Shown piece by piece: positions 26,785-40,400 of a DNA stretch of 64,000 bases. The notes beneath the pieces were generated by a model. It made no database searches, was not told the origin of the DNA, and saw only the letters and a program-made list of their open reading frames with translations. Origin of the DNA: Theobroma cacao (lineage: Eukaryota > Streptophyta > Magnoliopsida > Malvales > Malvaceae); assembly GCF_000208745.1 (NCBI RefSeq), contig NC_030853.1, forward strand, positions 30,706,628 through 30,770,627, written 5' to 3'. Numbering within the stretch: position 1 is the first letter of the stretch; every line of letters starts with the position of its first letter. Both the position numbers and the translations under genes were made by a program.

Positions 26785-29700
26785 ATGAGCACTGAAGAAG
26801 CAAAGAGAAGCATCACCGGAGCTCTGACGGTGAAACCGACAACCGACGACCGGAAGCCATCTCCCGTGACTACTACGGCATCGGCTGCTGCAACGGGAAA
26901 GAAAGTCATCATCAAAAGCGCCGACATGAAAGATGACATGCAAAAAGAAGCTGTCGATATAGCCATCTCTGTTAGCTCTCTTTCTCTTTACTTTAAAGCT
27001 TCCATTTTTACTCGATTCGGTGTTGTTTTTAACGGTTTATGATTCGATTTCGTTTCTGGGTCTTGTTCATTTGGTATTGGATTGTTGGTAACTTTGGAAA
27101 TTTGTTGACTTTGAGTGGTTTTTGCTCTGGGGTTTTGATTAGGCATTTGAGAAGAACAATGTAGAGAAAGATGTAGCAGAGCACATAAAGAAAGAATTCG
27201 ATAAGAGACATGGTCCCACTTGGCATTGCATCGTTGGTCGCAATTTTGGTAACCCAATTTCCGTTTAGATTTGATATATTTATGCTCTAGTAATTTTGGT
27301 ATCAGAAACACAATTTTTTTGGAACGTATTATCTGCAAATTAATTTCTTTTAAGTAATGATGTTGTTTTAGTTGAAATCATAGTAGATCTAGGCTTAAAT
27401 GAGATGTAAATTACATGTACATTAGATATCATAAATGCTAGAGATGTTAGATTGGATTGTGTTAATCTTAGACCTTCTGTGTTTAGAGTTGGTAATGTAA
27501 ACATAGGTTTTCCATTGTTATGGAATTGCTGGATTAAGATCAACAAATACCTGTACTGGATTTATTGCTTTTGATAAAAGGGACAACTCCATCTTTAGGT
27601 CTCAAACTTTATCTGGTTATTCTAGGAATGACTATTTATAATAACTTTTATGTTTGATCAAGGATCATAGCTTGAGTGACTTCACTTTAAAAAATTCTTT
27701 ACGCTAACTCATGTGCAGTTCATACTGTTTACATGTATATTGCTCTTATTTTTCATTATCTTACTTAATTTCATAGAGGATTTCATAAGGGTGTGAGTCT
27801 GGGCATTAATTATGCTTGGATCTAGTCAGATTGGCTAATATACAGTACTTCATCAATGTGCTTAATTACCTATTTGATACCTGCAACAGTCATGTTACTG
27901 ATTTTGTTTTCATTTAGTTGATGGCATTAAGAATGCACCTCCATTTTCATTTTGTGTATCACATGTTATACTATATGTTTTTCTATTGATTAAGCAAGTG
28001 ATTAGAACTTGGAACTTTCAGCTTAGAGGTCTCAAGCTCAAAATTTCAGATTTAGGGGGGGGGGGGGGGGAAGGTAGGGCTGTGCAAAGGCGGTTGCGGG
28101 CCAGTTTCGGTTCAGTTTTTCCCAAAACTGACAAAAAATTTCAACCAAATTAACCTACCAAACAGCACCCCCCAAAATCGGTTTCGGTCGGTTTTTGGGA
28201 TGGTCGATTCGTTCGGTTTCGGTGCAGCATGAGGTGGTTTCTGGCTTAGGGTTTAGCTGGAGAGGTGGAAAGGGAAAGGAGAAAATAGGGGGTTCGGGCT
28301 GTCAGGGGAAAGGGAGAAAATATGAGAGCTGCAGTCTTCAGAGCTGGTTTAAGGTCTTTTGAGGGAGATTTTACCCTTATGGGGGCGTAAGGGGGTGTTT
28401 AATGAAGAGCATTTTTGTACTTTCACCCTTAATGAAAACCAAAGTCAATCACCGGCCGGTTATTCGGTCGGTTCGGGGGGGAAGAGTCCCCCAAGGGCCG
28501 AGTAACCGTCGGTTACAAAAACTGACAGTTGTGGTCGGTTGCTTGGTTGCAACCGACCGCTGCACACCCCTAGGGGGAGGGAGATGGGATTCATGGGATG
28601 GAATAGGTTGCATCCCTTTGAATAACCCAAGAGCAATGGACCTCCATAGGTACCAAAGAAAAAAGTTTGAGTCCTAAAAATGGAAATGTGGAAGGAAACT
28701 TTTTTATCTAATTTTTTAGTAAAGTTTGAATGCTGAATTTGACTCTAATTATACCTAGGGGTGTGCAGCAGTCGGTTGCAACCGAGCAACCGACCGCAAC
28801 CGTCGGTTTTTGTAACCGATGGTTACAACCGATTGCAATCGTCAGTCATGCCGATTGACCTCGTCGGCTGTTCGGCTCGGCCCTCGGGGGAGACTCCTTT
28901 CCCCTCGAATCGACCAAATAACCGGCCGGTGATTGGCTTTGGTTTTCATTGAGGGTGAAAGTACAAAAATACCCTTCATTAAACACTTCCCTTCCGCCCC
29001 ATAAAGGTAAAAGCGTTAAATTTTCCTCAAAAGACCCTAAACCAACTCTGCAGACTGCAGCTCTCATATTTTCTCCCTTTCCCCCGATGACCCGACCCCC
29101 CTATTTTCTCCTTTCCCTTTCTGCCTCTCAAGTTGAACCCTAAGCCAGCAGCCGTCTCATACCGCACTGAAACCAACCAAATTGACCATCCCAAAAACCG
29201 ACCAAAACCGATTTTGGGGGGGGGGGTGCGGCTCGGTTGGTTAATTTGGTTGAAATTTTTTATCGGTTTTGGCGAAAACCGACCCGCAACCGCCTTTGCA
29301 CAGCCCTAATTATACCTGACTCTATTTGCTATCATTGTAGTTATGTTGGTATTTACCTGATGACTATAGATGCATGGCCATAACTTCTGTGAAATATATC
29401 ATTAGCTGCTTAACCATTGGACAAAATAAATTGGTTTGTGTTCTGACTTCTATGAGTTTTAATTGCCCTCAGTCTGTGACTACAGCTTTTAGGGTCATTA
29501 ACCAACTATTTACTTGTATTATGGATCAGATGCTCATTACTGAAAAAAAAAGCACATTATATAAGTGAAATGTATATTGCATACATTTTTTTTAATCACC
29601 ATGTCCTAGATTTAAATTGCAGTAAAAGTTATATGTTAGAATTAAGCTTTGCTGTCCTTTGCACATATTTTCTAAATCGCTATGTCCTATATTTAGATTG

Positions 29701-30472
29701 CAGTTAGATCTATGGGCTATGTCACACTATTTCATTTTAGTTTGTCCTTGCAACACAATGTTTTAGTTTTTCTTTAAATTGGGAAAAAAGATCCATTTAG
29801 TATGAGTACAAGCTATTTTAGCATTCACCCTCTTCATCAGCTATTTTTCTGTGGACATGTTCTCTGGTTGAGAAATAATAGCACTATCATTTTGAAAGAG
29901 GTAGCTATTGTTTCCTACAATGTTAGGAATGCATTGGTAGCTTAACCAAATCATATTCTCTTTGGAGCATGGAGCCTTGCTCATTCCAGATTTTGTGGAT
30001 GTCTGCTAAATATTTGTAGTCCTCATACTGATTCTCTAATGGACACAACCTAGATAAATTACCAATATTCCTAAACTTGTGCTGGTAGCGTCATACTTTC
30101 TCAGTTATTGGGTCCGTTAATCTTTTCAGTGTTCTGTACCTAGGCTTTTTTGCTGTAATCGGTACTCAGTAATGTACATCCATAAAGTGCATTTGCAGTT
30201 GTAATGCTTGTTCTATGTACATAGATAAGAACCTTTTCATTTGGGTTTCTATGTTTCATGAAAATTTCCATCCAGTTTTCAGGTCTTGAACTGGTTTTAG
30301 ATGGAACTGCCTTTTGGTCTTTGCTACCTTTGCAATCCTCTGGTCAGTATTATGTTGCATTAATATCCGTTTCTTGTATTTTGGTGCAGGTTCATACGTC
30401 ACTCATGAGACAAACCACTTTGTTTATTTCTATTTAGATCAGAAAGCAGTTTTGCTCTTCAAATCTGGCTAA
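26785..30472 (+). CDS. LC8-type dynein light chain family protein with N-terminal extension
   Basis: Three exons: 26785-26970, 27143-27248 and 30390-30472. They sum to 375 nt, 124 aa. Residues from about 38 form the LC8 fold: [20 protein letters not shown], then [40 protein letters not shown] and [18 protein letters not shown]. The [16 protein letters not shown] stretch is the beta-strand that clamps partner peptides. Ahead of this is a 37-residue Ser/Thr/Ala-rich extension absent from the usual 89-residue LC8. Flowering plants lack dynein heavy chains, so members of this family probably act as dimerisation hubs rather than motor subunits; that is known family context plus inference. Intron 2 is 3.1 kb and carries two inverted transposable elements. 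I recall an Arabidopsis homologue, At4g15930, next to SWEET17 and a FAHD1-like gene. Confidence 0.93.
28075..28572 (+). mobile_element. hAT-like non-autonomous element, copy 1, in dynein light chain intron 2
   Basis: The element is 498 bp. It begins TAGGGCTGTGCA and ends TGCACACCCCTA, which are imperfect terminal inverted repeats. Flanking octamers GGGGAAGG (28067-28074) and GGGGGAGG (28573-28580) differ at one base and look like an old 8-bp target-site duplication. The interior is GC-richer than the intron and rich in CGGTT/AACCG motifs. It has no transposase ORF; the small ORFs inside are not conserved with copy 2 in frame. A 17-base G run lies just to its left. The assignment to hAT rests on the 8-bp duplication and the TAGGG ends. 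Confidence 0.7.
28756..29308 (-). mobile_element. hAT-like non-autonomous element, copy 2, inverted relative to copy 1
   Basis: The element is 553 bp. It starts TAGGGGTGTGCAG and ends TTTGCACAGCCCTA. A perfect 8-bp target-site duplication ATTATACC flanks it (28748-28755 and 29309-29316). Its reverse complement aligns with copy 1 over nearly its full length; by eye I estimate roughly 80% identity. Shared blocks include ACCGGCCGGTTATT, AAAATATGAGAGCTGCAG and GTACTTTCACCCT. It has extra sequence near its left end compared with copy 1. The two copies are separated by 183 bp and face opposite ways, so a transcript of this intron could fold into a long hairpin. Confidence 0.8.
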
Positions 30473-33400
30473 TCATGTTGTTACATGGATGAAGAGTGGT
30501 GATTCATGAGCGGCCTTTACTTATGCTGTTATACTTAGCAACTGTATGTATTAATTCAAACCTGCTTGTATGTGAATCCTCTGTGTCCTAAAATTCTTGT
30601 GCCTAACTTGTATATTTTATTACAACCTAAACTGGGTTTGAACCATGGATGTCAACTGCAGTCATTTGCTTATTGGTTTCTCTTAGTTTGCTCACTAATT
30701 ACTTAGTCCCTTTTTTCGGTTAAGATTCCGTTTTCCAGTGAACAAAGGGAGCATTTCCCTGCGCTATAACCTGAGAATGTGTACTTTTTATCATTCAAAG
30801 TGATCGGCTACCGGTGGTTTCTGGCTGTGCTGAAGGCATGAAGGAGTCAGATACATTTTGCTAAACACATAAGCTTGTGACCCAGACAGTGTCATATTTA
30901 AATGCCTTCCAAATTGAGAGGAGAAACCTGGGTTTTTCTGATGCCACCTGCAGAGATGAAGTCAAGTGACAGGTGAGTAATAGCAGGCAGTGTTTTTGTT
31001 TTCTCTTGGCACAAAACTAGAGAGTGGAGAAACAAGTTTCAGTCAGTCATTGCATGGCTGAACCGTGTCAAAAAATCAAAGAGTTCCTCCTCACTGCTTC
31101 TTCACTCACATCACTCTGGAGCTCACCAACAACAACAGATGAAATTCGGTGAAATCCTCAGTCTCAATTTTCTCACCTTGGCAGAGGCCCACTGATTGGT
31201 GTAAACAAGAAAAAACCTTTCTGACAACCCTTTAACCAATCACTCTCTATCAAACAAAACCTCTCCCCCACTTTGGGTTTTTCCTATTGGATTAGCCTGT
31301 AGAAAATCCCAACATGATCTCTGCAATATGACTCGAGTCTCTCTTTCAGCCTCCCAGTTCCACCCTTCCCTTTTTCTCTTCTTCAATGGCCAGACGACTT
31401 TGCACAATCGCTGATGCCCCAAAATCTACGTACTTAAACCCAGACCAATTTCTAGTTCCCCTTCCACCCAACATACCAAACCATGTTTGAACACATGAAG
31501 TTGCCACTACGATTGAATGATTTTTGTGCCTTTTTAGGGACAAAAGATGGGAGAAAAAAAAGAAAAGCCAAAGGAACTAACTGTCCCTTTCCAGGGGAAG
31601 ATCTTGTGGACTGTAGCAGAGAGCATAAAGACAAGTCGGTGGCAAACCATATATATTTATTCCAAACTAGTACACTCTCATCTTATGGTTTCCTTTCCAG
31701 GGTTTCATTTTTTTTTTTATCAAAACTGCATGGACATTATGACAGTGGCACATAGAAAAGTATAAGATTCTATGGACGATGCTCCTAATTCTCTAACCCT
31801 TTTCTTTATTCTTTGCTTATTCAACCTTTTGCACCTAACTTTCTTACCAATTAAATGATTTTCACCCCAAAATGTTGTGTACCATTTCCCACCATCTTAT
31901 TCTCCTTTCGTTTCTTTCTTTCCCCTTATTGGACTAACACTTTGGGACTCCCTTCTTGTTCCCTTTTTTGTATTACTCCATCCTCCACACTCCTTCCATG
32001 CAATTTTTCTGACTCACCTAATCCCTGAGGTGATTCCTCCCTCTCACACCCTTAATTAAGTATTCATTAATTAATGTATCATAAGTTCATAACTACTCAA
32101 ATGTTAAGAGTATTCAATGTAATTCTGTATTGTACAATCTTACAATATAATCTCTCTTCATAGACAAATATTTTGATAAAACGAGATAAAACCCTTTTTT
32201 GATTCACAATGAAATGTCGTCCGAAAATTGACTGATGGCTCAAATTTTAAATCGTAGATTAAATTGCTCGAATAAAATTAAATAATTGCTATCTACATAA
32301 TCAATTTGTTCATCCTTCCACTGAATTGTTCCTAAAGCTTACTGAATTCATAACTTTTTATTTAATGGCACTCTGCCATCAGTGTCTTCCACCATTTAAG
32401 ATTTCACATATTAATTCAAGCATCACCTCCTGTTGCTTCTGCTGCTGACAATTATTATTCTAAATAATTTTACAGAGTAACATAAATTCTTAAAATATGC
32501 CCCAATTGAGAAGTGTTACGTGTCATAAAAAACACATCCTACCTGTCACCTGTACTAAAAGTTTTGCCCTAATGAAAAATACAGTGGGCACCCATGAATT
32601 AAATCCAAGCTCAATGAAGGGGGCAGCTTTGCTGTTTTGCTGCAAGCAGACAAAGGCTCCCAAAAACAAACACTTTTCTTTCCATTAGAAAATAAACCGA
32701 CAAATAGAGAGAGAGAAAAGAAAACAGAGAAAATAATTATAGAAATTATACATACAAGAGTATAGATTAAATCAATATAATTTTATTATTATATAACTAT
32801 GATTATTAACATCAATCAATCACTGTTATTAATTTGAATTTAAATTTTTAAAAATCATTTTATTTAAAGTAAAAAAATTATTGAGTTGGTGATGTTTGAA
32901 TTTAAACCGTTATAATTGATATCAAAACTTGAGCAGTCTGATGTAGATTATGCTGCTAAGATCTTGATTATTAAGATTTATACAAAAATTTACCTCAATT
33001 GCTATTACCAACTTGAATTTAATTTTTGAAAATTACACGATTAAAAGTCAAAAAGTTATTACGTCAATGGTACTTGAACTTGAATTTTTATTAAATCATT
33101 GAGAATATCATAAAATACACAATTCAGAATACAAAATTTGGAAGAGGGCTTGAAAGAAAATTACACAAAATTAATGATCCTTAATGGCAACTAGTATCTT
33201 CTTATGGGGACCATAAACATTGTTCTTCTCTCCAAAAGAAACTACTAATTCCTTCATTCCCTCCACAATAAAGCGTCAGATTGGAACAGTATTTAATGAA
33301 ACCTTGTCGTTTTGGAAGGCAACAAAGAAACACTATTCTATCGTCCCCATAAAAAACGATAACTCTTATGAGCCTTAAAACTCTTCAAAATCTGCTACTG

Positions 33401-33861
33401 CTACTATTAATTTTTTTAATCAGAAATTAAATCTAGTGGTTAAAATTTAAGCAGGATTTGCACGTTATTTAAAGTACCGTAAATGCCCTTAACCGTCATT
33501 AAAATTCCCTCTAATCCCCATTTTTTGTCCTTTTTTTAGGTCAATGAAGGGGATAATCCAAACCATGGGCTCCCATAGATTTGTTCTCTTTTAACATTTA
33601 ATTCTATATTAAAACTTGTTTTTTTATTTAATAAGTTATTCTTCGTCAAATTAAAGAACAGTCTATAAATATATGCGTTTTGGCTTAATTCATGGAATCA
33701 AAACGATAGAGGACAGGATTGTCATTACAAAATTAGCCAAGGGTAAACTGGAAAATACAGTTGAAAAGAAACAAATAAACAAAGGAGTAAAACAAAAATA
33801 AAAAAAATGAAAAATCCATTTTTCCAGTTCTTGGCTTTTTTTTTTTTTTTGTTTTGGTCTA
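30473..33861. other. Intergenic region between dynein light chain and FLZ genes
   Basis: The genes converge here, so the ends hold their 3' untranslated regions. The interior is pyrimidine-rich around 31240-32060 and AT-rich after 32080. Several ORFs of 60-90 codons (for example at 31240-31765 and 32497-32688) overlap each other on both strands, show no similarity I recognise and look like chance. No RNA gene is seen. Confidence 0.5.
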
Positions 33862-34499
33862 TCAATAAGCGAAACCACCCGCTCGGTTTCTTGCAGCTTT
33901 GCGGTGGCGAGAAGCTGAAGAAGCTGAAGAAGGAGAAGAAGCTGAGGAAGCGGAAGGTTTCATGGCTGCCAAAGAACAGTTCTCTTTCTTTAAAGTCTCT
34001 TCTTCGTCCATGAAAATTTGCCTGCACCTACACTCCACGCTACAAAAAGCACTGTCCCCTCTAACCAAAAGCGAAAGACTACCCTAATCAGTTACAGACA
34101 TTAATCTTCAAAACATGAAAGAACCCATGAAAGTTCATACCATGAACCATGCATAAAGGCAAGAAGGAAAAACTGGGTCTTGCCAAGAAACAGTCAAAGG
34201 CAAAAAAAGCTGGATGAACTAAAAGATCTGGAAAAAGAAAAAAGAAAAAAAGAAACTTACTTGTACATGTAGATGTCTTTTCCAGGTAAGAGTTTCTGTT
34301 TGCAAAGATAGCATTGTTCAAGAAAAGCAGGAACCGGGTAGTTTAACTGAGAATTTGTACGAGCAGACAACAACACACAACTCGAAGAACAAGCTTTGCT
34401 ACCGCTGCTGCTGCTGTTTCTGTTGATCAACATAGTTTTCTTACTGATTATATTACTACCACTCTTTTGATTCTCCAAAACTACACTTAATCCCACCAT
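33862..34499 (-). CDS. FCS-like zinc finger (FLZ, formerly DUF581) protein
   Basis: Two exons: complement of 33862-34060 and 34261-34499. They sum to 438 nt, 145 aa. The FLZ domain spans about residues 59-100: FLEQCYLCKQKLLPGKDIYM, then the FCS signature in GDSAFCSVECRCRQ. Zinc ligands are C63, C66, C86 and C90. The intron splits the domain between Tyr-Met-Tyr-Lys and Gly-Asp-Ser, as is common in this family. The C-terminus is a run of Ser/Ala then basic residues, SRHRKAARNR. FLZ proteins are plant-specific adaptors that bind the SnRK1 kinase and link it to energy and stress signalling. The N-terminal 58 residues are Ser/Asn-rich and not conserved as far as I can tell. The start is the first ATG after a purine-rich leader. 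I recall At5g49120 as the matching FLZ gene beside the FANCI homologue. Confidence 0.92.
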
Positions 34500-37400
34500 T
34501 TTTCATTCTCCTTTCTTATTTTTCACTGTCTTTTTTCCCCTTTCTTTTACTGTGAAATATGGTGGTGGAGAGAGTGGGAGGAGACTCAGGAGAAAGAGAG
34601 GGAGGTGGGAAGGGGAGTTTGTGTTTGGTTAATGGAGAAATTTTGTGAGAAAAATAAATAGAGAGAGAGATGGGGGAGAAGATGTTGAGTGGGACCCCCA
34701 CTGCTATTAGAGAGAGCAGTATCAAGGACGATTGGCGTAGCCAACGATTTGACTTCTAGTGCTTGTTAACTGCCACGTATCCCCCCTTTAGTTTCCATTT
34801 CATTTTCTCATTTTTCTTTTTGTTTTCTTATTTTGTTTGTTTCTGCTTGTTTGGACGTTTATTATTTATTACTTAAGTTTCTATTTTTTTCCTTTTTTTT
34901 AATTTTAAGTTGTTAGAATGTTAAATATATATATATATATATATATATTTTGCTTTTGTCAAATATATTTGCATTTACATACATGTGAATCTCAAACTTT
35001 GGTCATTGGACGAGATAAACAGTGTGACCATGGCAATCATCTCCCTCCTAGTGCTTTTTAAGGTCACAAAATAATTCGATCAGTTCAATTATTTTGTTTT
35101 AAAGAGGGTTGGGTTAATTGTATATTCGAAATTTTCAAATTGAACCGAATGAACAAAAAAATGAACATAAACCCACCCTATACAAAACCCAGTCAGACGT
35201 ATGAAAATAACAATTGAAAGCTTTGGATAGTGTCAGAATATCATCACCTAACATTAAAAAAGAAGACCTCAAATTGGATTAAAACTTACAACAATAGCCC
35301 ATGCTTTGGCTTAATATTGTTGCAAAAATGATGCTCTTATGCAAGAGAAAAAAACCAAAAAAGAAAATGAAAAGGGAAAACAAAGCCCATTGAAGAACCA
35401 TAAGCTATCTATCTATCTATATATATACAGCCTAGCTAAATTATTGCAACAAGACAAACCCTAAAATTAACTAACACTTAGCAAAAACAAGAAAGGAGCA
35501 TTAAAGGGCTACCTTTCAAGTATTTATTTTCTGAACTACCAAATGATGTGATTTTTTAATTTATTTTTGGGAGTAGGACAAGAAAGAACAAAGCATATAT
35601 ATATATATATATATTTATTTATATATGCAATTCAAACATACCCATCTAGGTGAAATTCTCCAATCTTCCCCACCCCACTTCATTTTCCCTGGCCAAAAAA
35701 GAGATGCCTTTAATTTAATTTATTTATTCAACTTTGGATTAAAATATTGATGACAGCTTAATTAATTAATTAATCATAAACCCGATAATTTGATAGCTTT
35801 TAAGATAAGCTTATAGCAAAAAATCTTCTTGTATATTCCTAAGTAATCATGGCATGCATATGCCTTTCAATGAATTCCAAATTTTCCAATCCATTTTTTA
35901 AACCTAAACCTATCAAAAAGCAACACATTATTTTGACATTAGACAAGGAACTGCCTACAAGAAAACTATGAAATCTATCTCATATGTGCACTATCTTATG
36001 CTTTCATTTTCATATGCTTATCAAATAATTGATTTACAGCATTATCTTAAGTTTTGCATGATTGGCTAATGACAAATGTTAATATACATGCACATCAAAC
36101 TCTTTCTTTCTTTCTTTTTTCTTTTTTCTTTTTCTTTTCGGGTTGAGTAATTATTAATTATTCCATAAATGTCTAGTTACTGCAAAGATTATCATCCATT
36201 GTCTAATATAATTAATTGTTTTCAATAATTGATACAACGTCAAGATACATACATATTTATATTTTTAACTCAAAAAGAAGATCTTTACTTATATAAAGTC
36301 GAGATCTCTACAATTTTTTATTAATATGAGATTTATAAATATTTTATTTCACTTAATTGTGTAAAATTTTCGTTATCTGATCCTTATACACATAGAGAAG
36401 AAAATCATCTTCATTCGATTTTATTTCAATTTTAATATTTTTTTATAAAAAATCTCATATCAATAAATAATTAAATAAATTTTAATATGATTTGCCATGA
36501 AATTTAAATTTACACCACACAGATAGAGTTCTCAAAATGAAAGAGGAAAAAAAGTAAGTTTGAAAAAAGTGAAGAAAAGATATGCATTGTGGGACGCTAA
36601 TGCGTTATGGCTCTGAAGATGGGGCTGCTTTTTGCCAGGTGGGTACTATTTAGGAACAGAAAGACGTGTCAAGCCGTTGGATGTTGCTACAGCCTAATCT
36701 CCACCGTCCGATCTCATCATTATTTTTTTTAATTTCTTTGGGGGTTTTGGCAGTACAGAGATTCTTTACGAAAAAGCCGGCGCCCCTACAGAATGGCACG
36801 GCCTGCCACCTGTCCCGCCGTAATTAATCTTATTGTCATCAATTATTAATGCTCTTAATTAATCCTTCTGATTACTTTTTCCTTATTAAATAAATATCTA
36901 ACATTTTTACTTTTTTATATTATAAATTTAATTTTCACAATTTTTTTATTAATTTTAGACATTAAAAAGCATTAAATATTTCATAAAAAATTAAATATTA
37001 ATACAAAATACATCAAAATCAAAATTCTGATTTTAATTTTCACAAAAGTAAAAAAATAACAAAAATATATGTGAGTGTAATTAGACAACAAATTAGAATT
37101 TTAGGATTTTGAAAAGGGATTAACTTATCGAGGAAATTATTGTTTTTTATAACAGATTAAACCAAAACAAATATATTGACAGTTGAAACATAAACTTTAG
37201 ATTATTCCAGGCAAAAAGGAAGATAAAATCCTATAAATCTCTTTACCTTCATTAAATTGGTAGGCCATTGCCTACATTTAATCCAACAAATAATGGTAGG
37301 TACATAAATGAAATTAATGAATCATAAACATTCATAGGATCCTCGTAACATTTGTTTGACTTGCTTTGTACCATTTGATTTAATGATTATAAATATACTA

Positions 37401-40400
37401 TGAGAAAACAATCAATCACCCCCAACAACTACTTGTTGCTGGTTTTAAGTTCCAAGACTAATTTTCATAAAGAAAGGTATAAATGATTAAATTTCATAGA
37501 TAGTCATTAAATTTATGTCCCCAAACTTTAATTTGTCTCAGTTTAATTATTAAATTTTTAAAATCTATATCATAAAGGATTTCATCTAAATAAATTATAA
37601 AATAGTAATATAATAACAGCCGAGTGAACAATCACGTCATTTAGAAAATTTTATGTTAATTTATTTTTGTGATTTGTTTTTTTTTGTTTCTCGATTTTGT
37701 TAAAATGAAAAATCTAGGAAAAGAATGGGAAAAAAATAATTTTTTAAATAACATAACTATTTGAATAATTACTATATCATTATTTCATCGTTAATTTCAA
37801 TCGATTTTGTTTAAAGCTAACTATATTGGGCACGATTTAAAAAGTCAATGATCAAATTAGGATAAATTGAAGTTCAATGAATAAAGTGACCATGTAAAGA
37901 AATCTACTCAAATATTTTAGATTTATATATAATAATAAAGATAAATTTATAAGCATGATAATGACAAAATAAGCATAATGCAAAGTCTACCAAATATTTC
38001 ATTCTTGCTTTTAAAAATTCCAATAATATAACATGATTCTCTCTTTCTTTCTTTTTTTTTTTTGAATATTTAGCTTCATTCATGCACTTTAAGATGAGAA
38101 AGAGAACTGTTACTATGTCCTATTTCTTTATTATTATTTATTTATTTGTTATATTTCCATTCATGCACTTAAAAGATAAGACAAAGGGAAAACAATGGGG
38201 GAATTTATTTATTTATTTATTATTAATTCACTTTCAAAATAAGACAAAGGGGAAACAAATGGAATTGTTTGCCTTGGAGGTCCAAATTTTTTACTTGCAA
38301 CTAACAAAGTCAGTCGGGTCCCATCCTTGATTGACAATTTTGCTTGGAGGGATTGAATCATGGAAGCGCTTTCGGGCCTCGTTTGCATGCTTGAGAATGA
38401 TAGAGCGTGGGGGCTCCCATGGCAGAAACCAAATCAATGGAATCATGGCCCATTCTTGAAGTTGACATGACTTGTCCCAGTGGACAACACGGATCGTTTT
38501 AAATTAGAGTTTATATTTGATACATTATTATTTTATTAATATATAAATTTAAAAATTAAAAAAAAATTTTGAATGTTTAAGTGATAGTGTGTATATGTAT
38601 AGTGACAGATTCAAAATTCTACATAAAAAATGATTAAAAGATAATTATAAAAAGTCATGAATCTTATTAATGATTTGATTTAAAATAAAAATTAAAATTT
38701 GAGGGTTGGTGACTGTTAACTCTCGTCACCACCTTCGGTTCGACGCTGTATATGTAGATTGATAATGCATTGCATGTAATTCTTAATTGCATTCAATCTT
38801 TTGTAATAGGGTTTGAAGCAAAGCAAACAAGAGAAGAAACAAACAAGTCCTTGGGGTGATGGCGACTTGGCAAGAAATTGTCTAAGATACTTGCGTTGGA
38901 ACTAAAAAGGAACATAAAGATGGGGATTTGGGAACAAACTTAAAAAAAAAAAAGTGATGGAGATGTTTGAGAAAGAAAAAGATAAATAATTAGGGTTGTT
39001 GGGGGCATTTTTCAAGAAATAAAGTACCATATAAAGATTAATAATTAGGGTTGATTAACTTTGTGATTCACTACATGGAATCAATTCCATTGGGATTTAT
39101 GAATCCTAAAGAAGGTGCTAGTGCCTTTAAAATAAGAAAAAAAAAAAGGTTTGTATAAACCCCATGTAAATCATGAGACAAGGCTTTAATCTTTCCATTA
39201 ATGCATAAACATTTTACTATTTTTTTATCTTATAAATTTCAGTTTATGTCTTTCAAAATTCGAATTCACTAATTACTTAAATGGGTCAATCGGATCGTAT
39301 TTATGAATTCCAGAACCATCATAAGTAAACGTACTTAAAATCATTAATCGAAATATCAGAAATATAAGGATGAATTAACCTATATATAGGCAAATCTAAA
39401 ACAATAGCAACTACAAAAGAGTTATTCAAAAAAATTATCCTTTATGAAATTTAATTAAGAGAACAATAGAAGCTAGTGTTAATTTGATGCATCATATTAA
39501 ATAATTACTTTTTTTCCCTTGTAAAAGTATAAATTGTTAGGTAAAGATTCAAGAATAACTTTAATTTAATCTTTGACAAGAGAATTCCCTTAATTTAATC
39601 TTTAAATGATTATTCCCATTTCCAAAAATAAAAAGAAGGATTCCCTTGATTTGATGTTTTATCTTCCTCCATTGTTGAAATAACATCTTGTAATGTAGCT
39701 AATAAATCTTTAAATGTGCAAATCCACATCAACTTCTGTTTTCCTTTTTTTTTTTAGTAAAGATAAATTTTATCAATTTTTCGGAGATAAGCACACGATA
39801 AACTCTAAACCTTAAACTTTAATTAATTTGTTGGATGAGCCCATTTCTTGATTAAGTATAGCCCAAAATGTCAATGTAGATTCATGGACCACAAAGGTAA
39901 GCCCATTTCTTAATGGGCTTTTAAGGCCCATGAATGCTTTCAGTGAGTATCCAAAGCAGTGGTTTCTTGCCCAAGCCCTCAAGCAATTCTGCACCTGGCC
40001 CAACCCAATTCCAATTCCTTTGTTCCTTTTCTGCCGCACTTGTTTTACTTTTCAAAATTTGTGAGATGAAAGACTAGTCAATGGATACAATGGGCAGTAT
40101 GCCATTGTAGTATGACATAATATGGAGCAATTGTCTTAAAAGAATAGTTAAATTCATGTAATCTATGGGACATGATAGAGTGCTGTAATATCATACTGAT
40201 AAAGATAATTTGAAGTCATTACCAATTAATTAAAGATAAGTACAATATTTGAAATTCAATCCATGGTCGAATCTGATCAAGTCTCTAAAAAAAAAAGTTT
40301 ATAACTCTTTGCTATAGTCGCAGAGAGTCCTGCAAAGAGGCTTGAGAAAGTTAAGAAGATATAGTTTTTGATCTCCTTAAATTGCAATTAGTTTTGTATC

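Noticed and set aside
26617..26966. Two minus-strand ORFs of 108 and 70 codons over the first exon of the dynein light chain gene
   Set aside because: They are antisense shadows of a real coding exon and its leader and show no independent similarity.
28402..29143. Several ORFs within the two inverted elements of the dynein light chain intron
   Set aside because: They do not match any transposase, are not kept between the two copies, and arise from GC-rich repeat DNA. The elements are best seen as non-autonomous.
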